Positions 53,881-63,322 of a DNA stretch of 64,000 nt are shown one piece after another. The translations under genes were made by a program, and so were the position numbers. A model generated the notes under the pieces. It did not search any database and was not told the origin of the DNA. It saw nothing but the letters and a program-made list of their open reading frames with translations. Each line of letters starts with the position of its first letter. Position 1 is the stretch's first letter. Origin of the DNA: JBFGFX01 sp965232455 (GTDB lineage Bacteria > Pseudomonadota > Gammaproteobacteria > Steroidobacterales > Woeseiaceae); the NCBI GenBank assembly GCA_965232455.1, contig OZ246981.1, positions 3,286,001 to 3,350,000 on the forward strand. The letters are read 5' to 3'.

Positions 53881-54827
53881 TAGTGCGTCCGTCTTCCGAG
53901 CGCGCGTTGCATGGCCGCCACCGGGTCGTCGTCGGTTGACAGCGACATCAGGTGAATGCCGTACCGTTGACAGAACTTGTCCAGCATTGCCTGGCGCTGC
54001 TCGAACTCGTGCCGGTAGTCCGTGCGGGCTCCGCGCGCGAACGTGTCTATCATCATCTCCGCGTCGTCGCTGACCAGGCGATAGCGCCCCGGCGGCGGCA
54101 GACGTCTTTCCAACGGGTCGTTCACGAACACCGCAAGAACCTCGTTGTGGCGCGCAACACCGGCCAGGTACGAGCGCGTCAATTTCGAGATGCCGATGAA
54201 ATCGCTGATGATCACAATCAGGCTGCCGGGTCGCGTAACCCGCCGCAGCGCGGCCATCGCCTGTGTCAAGGGTTCTCCCGATTCTTGGTCCTTCGATTGT
54301 ACGGTTTTGTTCCAATCGGGGTGCTCGACCAGCTCGTGGAGAAAACGCAACGCCGCGCGTCGTCCGAGGCGCGGCTTGATTTCGCGGTGCGCCGTATCGC
54401 CGAAAACGATGCCGCCGAGCCGATCGCCACGATGATGCGCGGCCCAGGCGACCAGCGCCGCGGCTCGGGTGGCGGCGACGGATTTGAAACAGCCCTGGGT
54501 GGCGAAGTGCATGCTGCTGCGCAGATCGAGCATGACGAGCACCGGCCGCTCACGCTCCTCGCGAAACAGCTTCGTGTAAGCTTGGGTGCTGCGCGCCGTA
54601 ACCCGCCAATCGATGTTTCGGGGATCGTCGCCGGGCTGGTAGGGCCGCGACTCGTCGAATTCCATACCGCGACCCTTGAAATGCGACACGTACGCGCCCG
54701 CCTGCAGCGAGCTTACGTGCAAGACGTCCAGCGGGATGGCGCGCGCAGGCCCGGACAGCCGGATCAGACCTTTTTGACTGACGCTGACCGGCGACGCATC
54801 GGCAGGCGTTTTGTCATGACGCGTCAC
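53880..54827 (-). CDS. DUF58 domain protein
   Basis: 315 residues. GRGMEFDESRPYQPGDDPRNIDWRVTARSTQAYTKLFREERERPVLVMLDLRSSM carries the DUF58 signature, with a VWA-like half (DxRSS). It partners the MoxR ATPase in bacterial VWA/AAA modules. Start ATG 54827, 12 bp after moxR. Cytoplasmic, probably delivering or assembling the Bat complex. Confidence 0.9.
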   Translation of the reverse strand: MTRHDKTPADASPVSVSQKGLIRLSGPARAIPLDVLHVSSLQAGAYVSHFKGRGMEFDESRPYQPGDDPRNIDWRVTARSTQAYTKLFREERERPVLVMLDLRSSMHFATQGCFKSVAATRAAALVAWAAHHRGDRLGGIVFGDTAHREIKPRLGRRAALRFLHELVEHPDWNKTVQSKDQESGEPLTQAMAALRRVTRPGSLIVIISDFIGISKLTRSYLAGVARHNEVLAVFVNDPLERRLPPPGRYRLVSDDAEMMIDTFARGARTDYRHEFEQRQAMLDKFCQRYGIHLMSLSTDDDPVAAMQRALGRRTH

Positions 54828-54838
54828 GTTCGCAGGCC

Positions 54839-55807
<969 letters not shown>

Positions 55808-56005
55808 CGATGACTCCGTCGGCCAAAATGGCGTGCCATTGTAGAGATGATGCAGGGGCAGGCCAACCGGTCGCAGCCAATTGGCCTGCGGGCCGAGACG
55901 GCCGTCAATCGAGTCCTGTATGTCACAGAGGCGTCCTTTCTAGGGTCTGCCGACCTTGGTAGTCTTCGCGAATGACTTCGATACGACCACGCAGAGCGAA
56001 ATAGA

Positions 56006-56572
56006 TTGCATCGAATATTTTGTCGGCGGCTCACGGTGTTGACGGTCGCATTTTTTGTTATGTCGGCCACGGCCGCCTGCGGCGACGGTCCCACAGAGGC
56101 TCCGGCCGCTCAAGGGCTGTGCGCACCGGATGGCTCGCTTAGCGTAGCGATCTTCGGAGGCATCCGCCGTAATCTGAACTGGACGGCGGAAAACCTCGAG
56201 TGCAGCGGCATGCCGCGACCGAAGGGCGCGGGCGCCAGGCTGCATTTTGCCGGCACGGTCGACCGCGACAGCGAGCCTCGCAGGCTCGCCTTCATCATCG
56301 GCTTGCCCGAACTCGAACGGGCAGCCACCGTGCGTGAAACGCCGGCAATCGTCACCCTGATCGAGGAGAACAGCGGGCGGTTTTTCAGCACGGCGGAAGC
56401 GCCCGTGTGCTGGAGCGATATCTCCGAGCAAACCCTGATCGCCAACGACGAATACGGCATCCGCGGCATCGTCTACTGTGTATCGCCGCTGGCCGAACTA
56501 AACGGCGCCGGCGGCGTCACGTTCAAGGATTTCGAGTTTTCGGGACGTGTAGACTGGAGCGGCGATCGATGA
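56006..56572 (+). CDS. Predicted exported protein of unknown function
   Basis: 188 residues starting at TTG 56006. An N-terminal signal-like segment (LTVLTVAFFVMSATAACG), possibly a lipoprotein, is followed by a globular acidic domain: IRRNLNWTAENLECSGMPRPKGAGARLHFAG, then FIIGLPELERAATVRETPAIVTLIEENSGRFFS, and YGIRGIVYCVSPLAELNG. Four Cys remain after the signal peptide (39, 66, 134, 157), so disulfides may be present. No family recognised. Bordered by the moxR operon promoter and the aminotransferase gene. Confidence 0.55.
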   Translation: MHRIFCRRLTVLTVAFFVMSATAACGDGPTEAPAAQGLCAPDGSLSVAIFGGIRRNLNWTAENLECSGMPRPKGAGARLHFAGTVDRDSEPRRLAFIIGLPELERAATVRETPAIVTLIEENSGRFFSTAEAPVCWSDISEQTLIANDEYGIRGIVYCVSPLAELNGAGGVTFKDFEFSGRVDWSGDR

Positions 56573-56642
56573 CCGCCGCCGTCACCGGCCGTGTATGTCT
56601 GGCCGCACCGCAAGGCGGTTACGATCCAGTTCGGGATGGCCT

Positions 56643-57827
56643 CTAAAGAACCTTTGCTATCGAGTCGGCCAGGTAGTCGACGTTCTCGGACGTGATCCCG
56701 GCGACGTTGATGCGGCCCGAACTCACCATATAGATTCCCGACTCCGTTTTCAGGCGCTCAACCTGTTCGGCGCTGACGCCCAGAAACGAAAACATGCCGT
56801 TCGCGGCAGTAATGTGCGAAAAGTCGTGCGCGGGCGCACGCTCTTTCAAGGCATTCACCAGCATCAGGCGAACCGAGCGCAGCCGCTCGCGCATGACGCC
56901 CAGCTCATCGAGCCACTCGGCGCGCAGCTCGTCGTGCCGCAGGATGTGACTGACCAACGCGGCGCCGTGGTCCGGCGGCACCGAGTACATCGTGCGCACG
57001 ATTTGCAGCGCCTGGCTGCGCACGATCGCGTTGACGCCGGCGTCCTTCGATATCAGCGACAGCGTGCCGACGCGGTCGCGGTACAGCGCGAAGTTCTTGG
57101 AACAGGAACTCGATACGATCATTTCCTCTGCCTGCGCCGACATCAGCTCAATCGCCAGCCGGTCTTCCTCCAGACCGTTTGCGAGTCCCTGGTAGGCGAT
57201 GTCGATAAACGGCAGCAGGCCGCGATCCGCCACAACCGCGGCGATCTCACGCCACTGTTCGGGACTCGGATCGACGCCGGTGGGGTTGTGGCAGCAACCG
57301 TGGAACAGCACGACGTCGCCCCCGGGTACTTTCTTCAGCGTCGCCATCAGCTCCTCGAACCGCAGCCGATTCGTCGCGGCATCGTAATAGGGATAGGCCT
57401 CGAGCTTGAGCCCGGCGCCGCCCAGCAGCGGCACATGATTGTTCCAGGTCGGGTCGCTCACCCACACGGCCGCATCCGGCCGCGCGCGCAACAGCAGCCC
57501 CGCGGCGATGCGCAGCGAGCCGGATCCGCCCGGCGTCTGCAGCGTGGACAGGCGATCGCTGTCGTCCCACTGCTCGCCCAGCGTGAGCCGCTGCATCGCG
57601 GCGTTAAAACGCTCGTCGCCCGCGGAACCGAGATAGGCTTTGGTTTCCTGGTGATCTACCAGATATTGCTCCGCCTTCTTGACCGCGGTCGGAATCGGCG
57701 TTTCCCCCCGCTCATTGCGGTAGACGCCGACGCCCAGATCGACCTTGTCGTCGCGGGGATCGTTTTTGTACTCGGCAATGATCTTCAGGATTGCATCGGC
57801 GGGTAACTCGCCCAGGGTCTCAAACAA
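56643..57827 (-). CDS. Aromatic/aspartate aminotransferase (class I, subgroup I-alpha)
   Basis: 394 residues. PLP lysine in SSSCSKNFALYRDRVGTLS near residue 243; the cofactor Asp/Tyr in PFIDIAYQGLANGLEED; PLP phosphate site TPGGSGSLRIAAGL near 98; the C-terminal substrate Arg near GRINVAGI. This resembles E. coli TyrB/AspC, interconverting aspartate or aromatic amino acids with their oxo-acids; the sequence does not decide which. Start TTG 57827 with GGAGAG upstream. Confidence 0.9.
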   Translation of the reverse strand: MFETLGELPADAILKIIAEYKNDPRDDKVDLGVGVYRNERGETPIPTAVKKAEQYLVDHQETKAYLGSAGDERFNAAMQRLTLGEQWDDSDRLSTLQTPGGSGSLRIAAGLLLRARPDAAVWVSDPTWNNHVPLLGGAGLKLEAYPYYDAATNRLRFEELMATLKKVPGGDVVLFHGCCHNPTGVDPSPEQWREIAAVVADRGLLPFIDIAYQGLANGLEEDRLAIELMSAQAEEMIVSSSCSKNFALYRDRVGTLSLISKDAGVNAIVRSQALQIVRTMYSVPPDHGAALVSHILRHDELRAEWLDELGVMRERLRSVRLMLVNALKERAPAHDFSHITAANGMFSFLGVSAEQVERLKTESGIYMVSSGRINVAGITSENVDYLADSIAKVL

Positions 57828-58137
57828 CGGAACTCTCCATGCTCGGTGGCCGGCCCGTCACGGCCGGCTCCATCAATTGTTAACAGGCGCTAGTACACAC
57901 GGAACGTGAATGACGCGCAAGCGCTCGCGGACACAATAAGGGAGTTGCGGGAACCCGCTCTGCAACAGACCCGGCAGTACGCTCGAGCAGGAGGCTTCAT
58001 TGTTGTCGGGCTTCGATAAAATACAAACGCGGCCGCGAGGGCCGCGTTGCAGACGATAATCCCGAACGCCGGTGGCGCGTAATCTGTTCGTTACGAACCG
58101 GCAAGCGGCACGGCCGTCGGCGTGCCCGGGCGTGTTC
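57828..58137. other. Intergenic region with two stems and a repeat end
   Basis: 310 bp between the HiPIP gene and the aminotransferase, both on the minus strand. Contents: a stem GCCGGCC / GGCCGGC (57849-57868) just upstream of the aminotransferase; a diverged end of the CTAG repeat family (minus strand CTAGCGCCTGTTAAC, 57879-57893); and the HiPIP terminator (58026-58048). No ORF with support. Confidence 0.5.
58026..58048 (-). terminator. Intrinsic terminator of the HiPIP gene
   Basis: AACGCGGCC (58026-58034) and GGCCGCGTT (58040-58048) form a perfect 9-bp stem. On the minus strand the stem is followed by a T-rich run, 90 bp after the HiPIP stop. Confidence 0.65.
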
Positions 58138-58461
58138 TCAGGGTTTCGGCGCCCATACGGCGCACCAGCCACCGGCAGCGACGAGTTTACCCGGGAAAAT
58201 CTGACACGGCCGCCACTCTTCGCCGTCCTCGCCCTGTATCAAGGCGCAATTTGCGCAGGTCTGATCCGGCGCCGGATTCGCCCGTGACGCGGGATCGACG
58301 GTGCTCGCATCGTGCACGTAACGCATCGACGCGGCAACGGGATCGTCCTCGGTCAGCCTGGGCATGTCTTGTGCCATCGCTTCGGAGTCGGGGCGAATCA
58401 CGCAGCCCGCCGCCGCAACGGCCGAAAGTTGTAAAAACTGGCGTCTTGCAATCTTGCTCAA
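58138..58461 (-). CDS. High-potential iron-sulfur protein (HiPIP)
   Basis: 107 residues from TTG 58461, with AAAGGAGAG just upstream. ARRQFLQLSAVAAAGC is a twin-arginine signal for export of the folded, cofactor-loaded protein. Four Cys ligate the [4Fe-4S] cluster: Cys69 and Cys72 (CANC), Cys86 (RPCQIFPG), Cys100 (GGWCAVW). HiPIPs shuttle electrons in the periplasm of proteobacterial respiratory and photosynthetic chains. Upstream reading of the frame (to 58773) adds non-family sequence. Confidence 0.93.
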   Translation of the reverse strand: MSKIARRQFLQLSAVAAAGCVIRPDSEAMAQDMPRLTEDDPVAASMRYVHDASTVDPASRANPAPDQTCANCALIQGEDGEEWRPCQIFPGKLVAAGGWCAVWAPKP

Positions 58462-58787
58462 CGGTCTCTCCTTTACTGTTTGTGTCAACCCGCCCCTGTG
58501 GGGGACGCGTATGGTAAACCATATTTCCCGCCATTCGGTGGTTGCGAATGGTTCGCATTTCCGACTTACAGTTCCCTGGCCGGATCCGCCGGGCAGTGTA
58601 ACTGGGCTCCCTGAACGGCAGCTAAACGGCCTTCGTCGCGACGGCCTAATCCGGTATCGGGGATCGAGCGGAACACCGTAAATCGTGACCTGTCTCACAA
58701 TCAGGAACCCTTCGTTTCCACGTTGCGCCCAGGTTTGCATAATGGGTCGATGCGTACGCAGCGAAGCGGACAAACGGACGAAACGGC
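58462..58787. other. Intergenic region between divergent HiPIP and protease-like genes
   Basis: 326 bp expected to contain both promoters. It holds a CRP-type operator (58684-58699). An ORF on the + strand (58364-58681) and others are not protein-like. Nothing else supported. Confidence 0.4.
58684..58699. promoter_or_regulatory. Putative CRP/FNR-type operator
   Basis: CGTGACCTGTCTCACA matches the CRP half-sites TGTGA-N6-TCACA at nine of ten conserved bases (the first T is C). It lies 88 bp before the metallopeptidase-like start and about 220 bp before the HiPIP start, so it could regulate either. Confidence 0.55.
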
Positions 58788-60359
58788 ATGCGACACATGA
58801 CGTGGAGTCCGCAGATATCCGGGAAACGAACGAGCATCAACGCCGGCAAACACCGTGTACCGAAAATCGTCAGCAAAATCTTCAGCAAGAAAGTGCGCGC
58901 GCCGGTAGCGCGCCTCCTGCCAATCTTCAACGCCGCGTTGCTCGTGCTGCTCGGCCACCGTGCCGCGTCCGCGGAAATCATCCACGACTACTCGGTCATC
59001 GTTGACGACGCGCTGCAGCAGCTGCGGGTCGAGGCGCGTTTTGATCGACCGATTACCAACGTCGCGGCGCGTGCCCGCGACGCGGGTGACTGGCTCGTAG
59101 TCATTCAGGATTGCGATTCCGGTGAGCGGCTGCGTGTTCGCAACCGTCGTCTGAGTTTGCCCGCGGACGGCATCCGCTGCATGAACTACACCGTCGATCT
59201 CGAGCAAGCCGCGGGCGCGGAACGCCGCAATCTCAGTCTGTCCGACGACAACGTCCTGGTGTCGCCTTCGCGCTGGCTGTGGCGCCCGGCGTTGTCCGGC
59301 GACACAAAAATACGCGTTCGTTTCGAGCTACCGGATAACGTACAGGTAGCCGTTCCGTGGCAGCCGATCGGCGACGCCGCCGATGAATATCTCTTGGGTC
59401 CGTCGCCGGAGAGCGCGAACGCGCCGGTGCTGTTCGGCACGTTTACGTCAAACGAGATTGAAGTGCCGGGCGCGACGCTGCGCGTCAGCGTGCCGCAAAG
59501 CGAACCGTCCCTGGACAGCTCGCTGATCATGGATTGGCTGCGCGCGGCCGCAACCGACGTTACGCTGACCTACGGACGGTTCCCGAATCCGTCGCCGAAA
59601 ATCGTCGTCATACCGATCAGCGGCGGCCGGTGGTCGAGCCGCGGTGCCGTGCCGTTTGGCCGTGTCATTCGCGACGGCGGTGAGGTCATCGAACTGTTCG
59701 TCAACAGAGACAAACCGATTGAGGACTTTCTGGGCAGCTGGACGGCGACGCACGAGTTCAGCCATCTGATGCTTCCTTACGTCGACCGTCGGCATAAGTG
59801 GATATCCGAGGGTTTTGCGCAGTATTACCAGAACGTACTGATGGCGCGGTCCGGCGCTTACGATCAGGCCCGGGCCTGGCAGAAGATTCACAGCGGACTC
59901 GCCAGAGGCAATGCGTCAAGACCCGAGCTGTCGCCCAATCAGGCGGCGGCACGCGGGGTGCGGGGCGCACGCATGAAGATTTATTGGACCGGCGCCGCGA
60001 TCGCACTGATGGCGGACATACGGTTGCGGGAGCGCTCCGGAAACCGGGAGTCGCTCGACGACGTCCTGGACCGTTTGCAGGCCTGCTGCCTGCCGTCGGA
60101 GCGTGTCTGGTCCGGTCCGGAGCTGTTCAGCAAGCTCGATACGCTGATTGACGAACCCGTGTTCATGCCGCTCTACCGGCGCCATGCGGACGCGACCGGT
60201 TTTCCGGACACGTCGGAGGTTTTCGAGCGTCTCGGGGTGGAGGTCGGTAACGACGGCGTTCGGTTCCGGCAAAACGCCGAACTCGCGGCGCTACGCGCCA
60301 CGATCACCCGGGTCCATCCCGAAACGGCGGCCTGGCGGCGGCGGCTGGCCGGGGACTAG
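58788..60359 (+). CDS. Exported HExxH protein, gluzincin peptidase-like
   Basis: 523 residues. A membrane segment near residues 40-60 (LLPIFNAALLVLLGHRAASA) probably serves as signal. The central region has SWTATHEFSHLMLPY (HExxH, His322, Glu323, His326) followed 15 residues later by SEGFAQYYQ (Glu341). This Glu-zincin-like layout is shared with M1/M61-type peptidases, but the spacing (x14) is shorter than the usual x18. N-terminal half is beta-rich and resembles the M61 N-domain. Activity inferred only. Stop TAG is in CTAG. Confidence 0.7.
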   Translation: MRHMTWSPQISGKRTSINAGKHRVPKIVSKIFSKKVRAPVARLLPIFNAALLVLLGHRAASAEIIHDYSVIVDDALQQLRVEARFDRPITNVAARARDAGDWLVVIQDCDSGERLRVRNRRLSLPADGIRCMNYTVDLEQAAGAERRNLSLSDDNVLVSPSRWLWRPALSGDTKIRVRFELPDNVQVAVPWQPIGDAADEYLLGPSPESANAPVLFGTFTSNEIEVPGATLRVSVPQSEPSLDSSLIMDWLRAAATDVTLTYGRFPNPSPKIVVIPISGGRWSSRGAVPFGRVIRDGGEVIELFVNRDKPIEDFLGSWTATHEFSHLMLPYVDRRHKWISEGFAQYYQNVLMARSGAYDQARAWQKIHSGLARGNASRPELSPNQAAARGVRGARMKIYWTGAAIALMADIRLRERSGNRESLDDVLDRLQACCLPSERVWSGPELFSKLDTLIDEPVFMPLYRRHADATGFPDTSEVFERLGVEVGNDGVRFRQNAELAALRATITRVHPETAAWRRRLAGD

Positions 60360-60399
60360 GGCCCGTTTCGTTTGCAGCGGCTGCCGGCGGGAACGCGTC

Positions 60400-61290
60400 A
60401 TGCGCCGGCTAAGCTATACTGACTGGCCGGTAAATCTGGCGAAAAGCGTTATGTCCAGCTCGAGTCTGGCAATTGATATCGACAAAATCAGCGGCGGTGC
60501 GCGCGTCTCGCAGGAGGACAGCGTCGCCGTCGAGGAGCCGCTCGAAATCCAGATAGGCGCCGAATCCGCCGGCGGCTCCGCCGCAAAAAGCATCTCCGTT
60601 ACGATGCGCACGCCCGGCAACGACGTCGAGCTGGCGCTCGGCTTTCTGCTGAGCGAGTCGATCATCAGTGGTACCGGTGACGTCGAATCCGCTGAGCACG
60701 TCGGTGCGGCGGACGCGGATACGAATTTGCGGAATACGGTCCGGATCCAGCTCAAGCCCGACGTCGACGTCGATTTCGCTCGGCTGGAGCGCCACTTCTA
60801 CACCACGTCAAGCTGCGGCGTGTGCGGTAAAACATCGTTAGCCGCACTGCGCGTCGTAGCTCCGCAGGCAGGCAAGAGCGCGTTCGCCCTCAACCGGGAA
60901 ACCCTGATTGACCTCCCCGACAAACTGCGCCGAGAGCAACGCGTCTTCGGTAAAACCGGCGGCCTGCATGCGGCCGCTGCATTCGATTCAGGGGGCGAAT
61001 TGATTGTGGTCCGGGAGGACGTCGGGCGCCACAACGCCGTGGACAAAGTGGTCGGCGCCCTGTTTGCCCGTGGCGCCCTGCCCGCCGCCGAGCTGGGCTT
61101 GCTGGTGTCCGGACGGGCGAGTTTCGAGTTGATGCAAAAAACCCTCGTGGCCGGCATGCCGATGCTGGCCGCGGTTGGCGCACCGTCGAGCCTGGCCGTA
61201 CGCCTGGCGCGCGAATTCGACCTTGCACTGGTCGGGTTTCTCCGCGGCGCAGACTTCAACATCTACAGTGGCGCAACACGCGTAATCTAA
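60400..61290 (+). CDS. fdhD: Formate dehydrogenase accessory sulfurtransferase FdhD
   Basis: 296 residues from ATG 60400 (ATG 60451 is an alternative). Transfers sulfur from IscS to the molybdenum cofactor of formate dehydrogenase. SSCGVCGKTSLAAL carries the catalytic Cys pair (Cys139, Cys142); other marks are EEPLEIQI, MRTPGNDVELALGFLLSE, REDVGRHNAVDKVVG, GLLVSGRASFELMQKTLVAG. It directly precedes the fds genes by 2 bp, confirming the enzyme it serves. Confidence 0.95.
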   Translation: MRRLSYTDWPVNLAKSVMSSSSLAIDIDKISGGARVSQEDSVAVEEPLEIQIGAESAGGSAAKSISVTMRTPGNDVELALGFLLSESIISGTGDVESAEHVGAADADTNLRNTVRIQLKPDVDVDFARLERHFYTTSSCGVCGKTSLAALRVVAPQAGKSAFALNRETLIDLPDKLRREQRVFGKTGGLHAAAAFDSGGELIVVREDVGRHNAVDKVVGALFARGALPAAELGLLVSGRASFELMQKTLVAGMPMLAAVGAPSSLAVRLAREFDLALVGFLRGADFNIYSGATRVI

Positions 61291-61292
61291 CA

Positions 61293-61769
61293 ATGGCAAT
61301 AAAACACGACAACGCAATCGCCTCCGAGATCATCGCCGCTTACGACGCGCGCCCGGAAATGCTGGTGCAGATACTCAACGCGTTCGTCGAGCGGTATTCC
61401 TACGTCAGCGCCGAGGCGGTACGGCAAATAGCGGAAGAACTGAACATCTCCCGCGCCGACGTACACGGCGTCGTGAGCTTCTATCACGATTTTCGAGCCG
61501 AACCGGCCGGCCGCACGGTCGTCAAAATTTGTCAGGCCGAGTCCTGTCAGGCCATGGGCAGCCGGGAATTGACCGAACACGCCGAGCGGGTGCTCGGCAT
61601 CAAGATGCACGAAACGGCGGCGGACGGCAGCCATACGCTGGAACCGGTTTATTGCCTGGGTAACTGCGCGTGTTCGCCCGCGGTGATGATCGGCAAGCGC
61701 GTCTACGGGCGGGTCGACGCGGATCGTTTTGACGCGGTGCTCAAGCAGGCAAAGGCGGAATTGCCATGA
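61293..61769 (+). CDS. fdsG: NAD-dependent formate dehydrogenase gamma subunit (NuoE-like)
   Basis: 158 residues with the thioredoxin-like [2Fe-2S] ferredoxin fold of NuoE: KICQAESCQAMGS (two Cys) and VYCLGNCACSPAVMIG (two Cys). The N-terminal helix bundle (YVSAEAVRQIAEELNISRADVHGVVSFYHDF) also fits. It passes electrons from FdsA to FdsB. Overlaps fdsB by four bases (ATGA). Confidence 0.93.
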   Translation: MAIKHDNAIASEIIAAYDARPEMLVQILNAFVERYSYVSAEAVRQIAEELNISRADVHGVVSFYHDFRAEPAGRTVVKICQAESCQAMGSRELTEHAERVLGIKMHETAADGSHTLEPVYCLGNCACSPAVMIGKRVYGRVDADRFDAVLKQAKAELP

Positions 61770-63322
61770 GCGACGCGTGCCGAGTTTACGTCCCGCGCGA
61801 GACGGCGGCGCTGTCACTTGGCGCCGACGACGTTGCGACCGCGATCCGCAAATACGCGGAGAAGGTCGACGCAGACATCGAACTCGTCAGAAACGGCTCC
61901 TGGGGCATGAGCTGGCTGGAGCCGCTTGTCGAGGTGGAGACGTCGGGCGAGCGTTTGGCCTATGGCCCGGTGTCCGCGCCCGATGTCCAGCCGCTGATCG
62001 ACGACGGGATGCTGCTCGGCAAAAAACACCGCCTCTCGCTCGGCCCGACCGCCGATATTCCTTACCTGAATAAGCAGCAGCGCTGGACGTTCAGCCGCTG
62101 CGGGCTCATCGACCCGCTGTCCATCGACGACTATTGCAAACACGGCGGTTTTACGGGGTTGAAGCGGGCGCTGGACATCGGCCCCGCCCAGGTCGTCGAC
62201 GAGATCAGGCGTTCCGGGCTGCGCGGCCGCGGCGGCGCGGGGTTTCCGACCGGGATCAAGTGGCAGACCGTTGCGGCCGCCGATGCGGACCGGAAGTACG
62301 TCGCATGTAACGCCGACGAAGGCGACAGCGGTACGTTTTCGGATCGAATTCTGATGGAAAGCGATCCGTTCACGCTGATCGAGGGCATGCTCATCGCCGG
62401 CTTCGCGGTCGGCGCCAACCGAGGCTACATCTATCTGCGCTCGGAATATCCCCTGGCGCGCAGCGTACTCAACAAAGCACTCGTCAGGGCGCGGAAAGCC
62501 GGCTGGCTCGGCGAGAACGTTGCCGGAGCCGGATTCGATTTTGACATCGAGCTGCACATTGGCGGCGGCTCCTACGTGTGCGGCGAGGAAACGTCCATGC
62601 TCGAGAGCCTGGAGGGAAAAGCCGGACTCGTTCGCTTCAAGCCGCCGCTACCCGCGCTTGAGGGCCTGTTCGGCAGGCCCACCGTCGTCAACAACGTCGT
62701 GACGCTGGGCTCGGTCACGAATATTCTGGCGTTGGGACATGCCGCGTACGCGGATTTCGGCGTCGAGCGTTCACGCGGCACTCTCGCCTTTCAGCTCGCC
62801 GGCAACGTGAAACGCGGCGGCCTGGTGGAGCTGGCGTTCGGGCGAACGCTGCGCGAGCTGATCGAGGACTGGGGCGGCGGCACCGCGTCGGGACGACCCG
62901 TTCGCGCGGTACAGGTCGGCGGCCCGCTGGGCGCGTATTTTCCGGCATCGCTGCTCGATACGCCCCTCGCGTACGAGGCCTTTGCCGAACTGCGCGGCAT
63001 GCTCGGTCACGGCGGAATCGTCGTTTTCGACGATACCGTCGATATGGCGCAGCAGGCGCGATTCGCGATGGAATTCTGCGCGATCGAGTCCTGCGGTAAG
63101 TGCACGCCGTGCCGCATCGGCTCGGTCCGCGGTGTCGAAGTCATCGACCGGATCATCGCCGACCAGAATCGCGACGCAAATCTCGAACTGCTCGGCGATT
63201 TGTGTGAGACGATGATTGACGGCTCGCTCTGCGCCATGGGCGGTTTGACGCCCTACCCGGTGCAGAGTGCGCTAAAATACTTCCCCGAGGACTTTGCGCC
63301 TTCGGTTGGAGCACGTTCATGA
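61766..63322 (+). CDS. fdsB: NAD-dependent formate dehydrogenase beta subunit (NuoF-like)
   Basis: 518 residues. An N-terminal thioredoxin-like domain (about residues 1-110) precedes the NADH/FMN-binding NuoF core: GLRGRGGAGFPTGIKW near 150 (NAD site), NADEGDSGTFSDRILME (FMN), GGGSYVCGEETSMLESLEG; the [4Fe-4S] Cys motif is ESCGKCTPCRIGSVRG near 440. FMN reduces NAD with electrons from formate. Its stop overlaps the fdsA start (ATGA). Confidence 0.94.
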   Translation: MSDACRVYVPRETAALSLGADDVATAIRKYAEKVDADIELVRNGSWGMSWLEPLVEVETSGERLAYGPVSAPDVQPLIDDGMLLGKKHRLSLGPTADIPYLNKQQRWTFSRCGLIDPLSIDDYCKHGGFTGLKRALDIGPAQVVDEIRRSGLRGRGGAGFPTGIKWQTVAAADADRKYVACNADEGDSGTFSDRILMESDPFTLIEGMLIAGFAVGANRGYIYLRSEYPLARSVLNKALVRARKAGWLGENVAGAGFDFDIELHIGGGSYVCGEETSMLESLEGKAGLVRFKPPLPALEGLFGRPTVVNNVVTLGSVTNILALGHAAYADFGVERSRGTLAFQLAGNVKRGGLVELAFGRTLRELIEDWGGGTASGRPVRAVQVGGPLGAYFPASLLDTPLAYEAFAELRGMLGHGGIVVFDDTVDMAQQARFAMEFCAIESCGKCTPCRIGSVRGVEVIDRIIADQNRDANLELLGDLCETMIDGSLCAMGGLTPYPVQSALKYFPEDFAPSVGARS

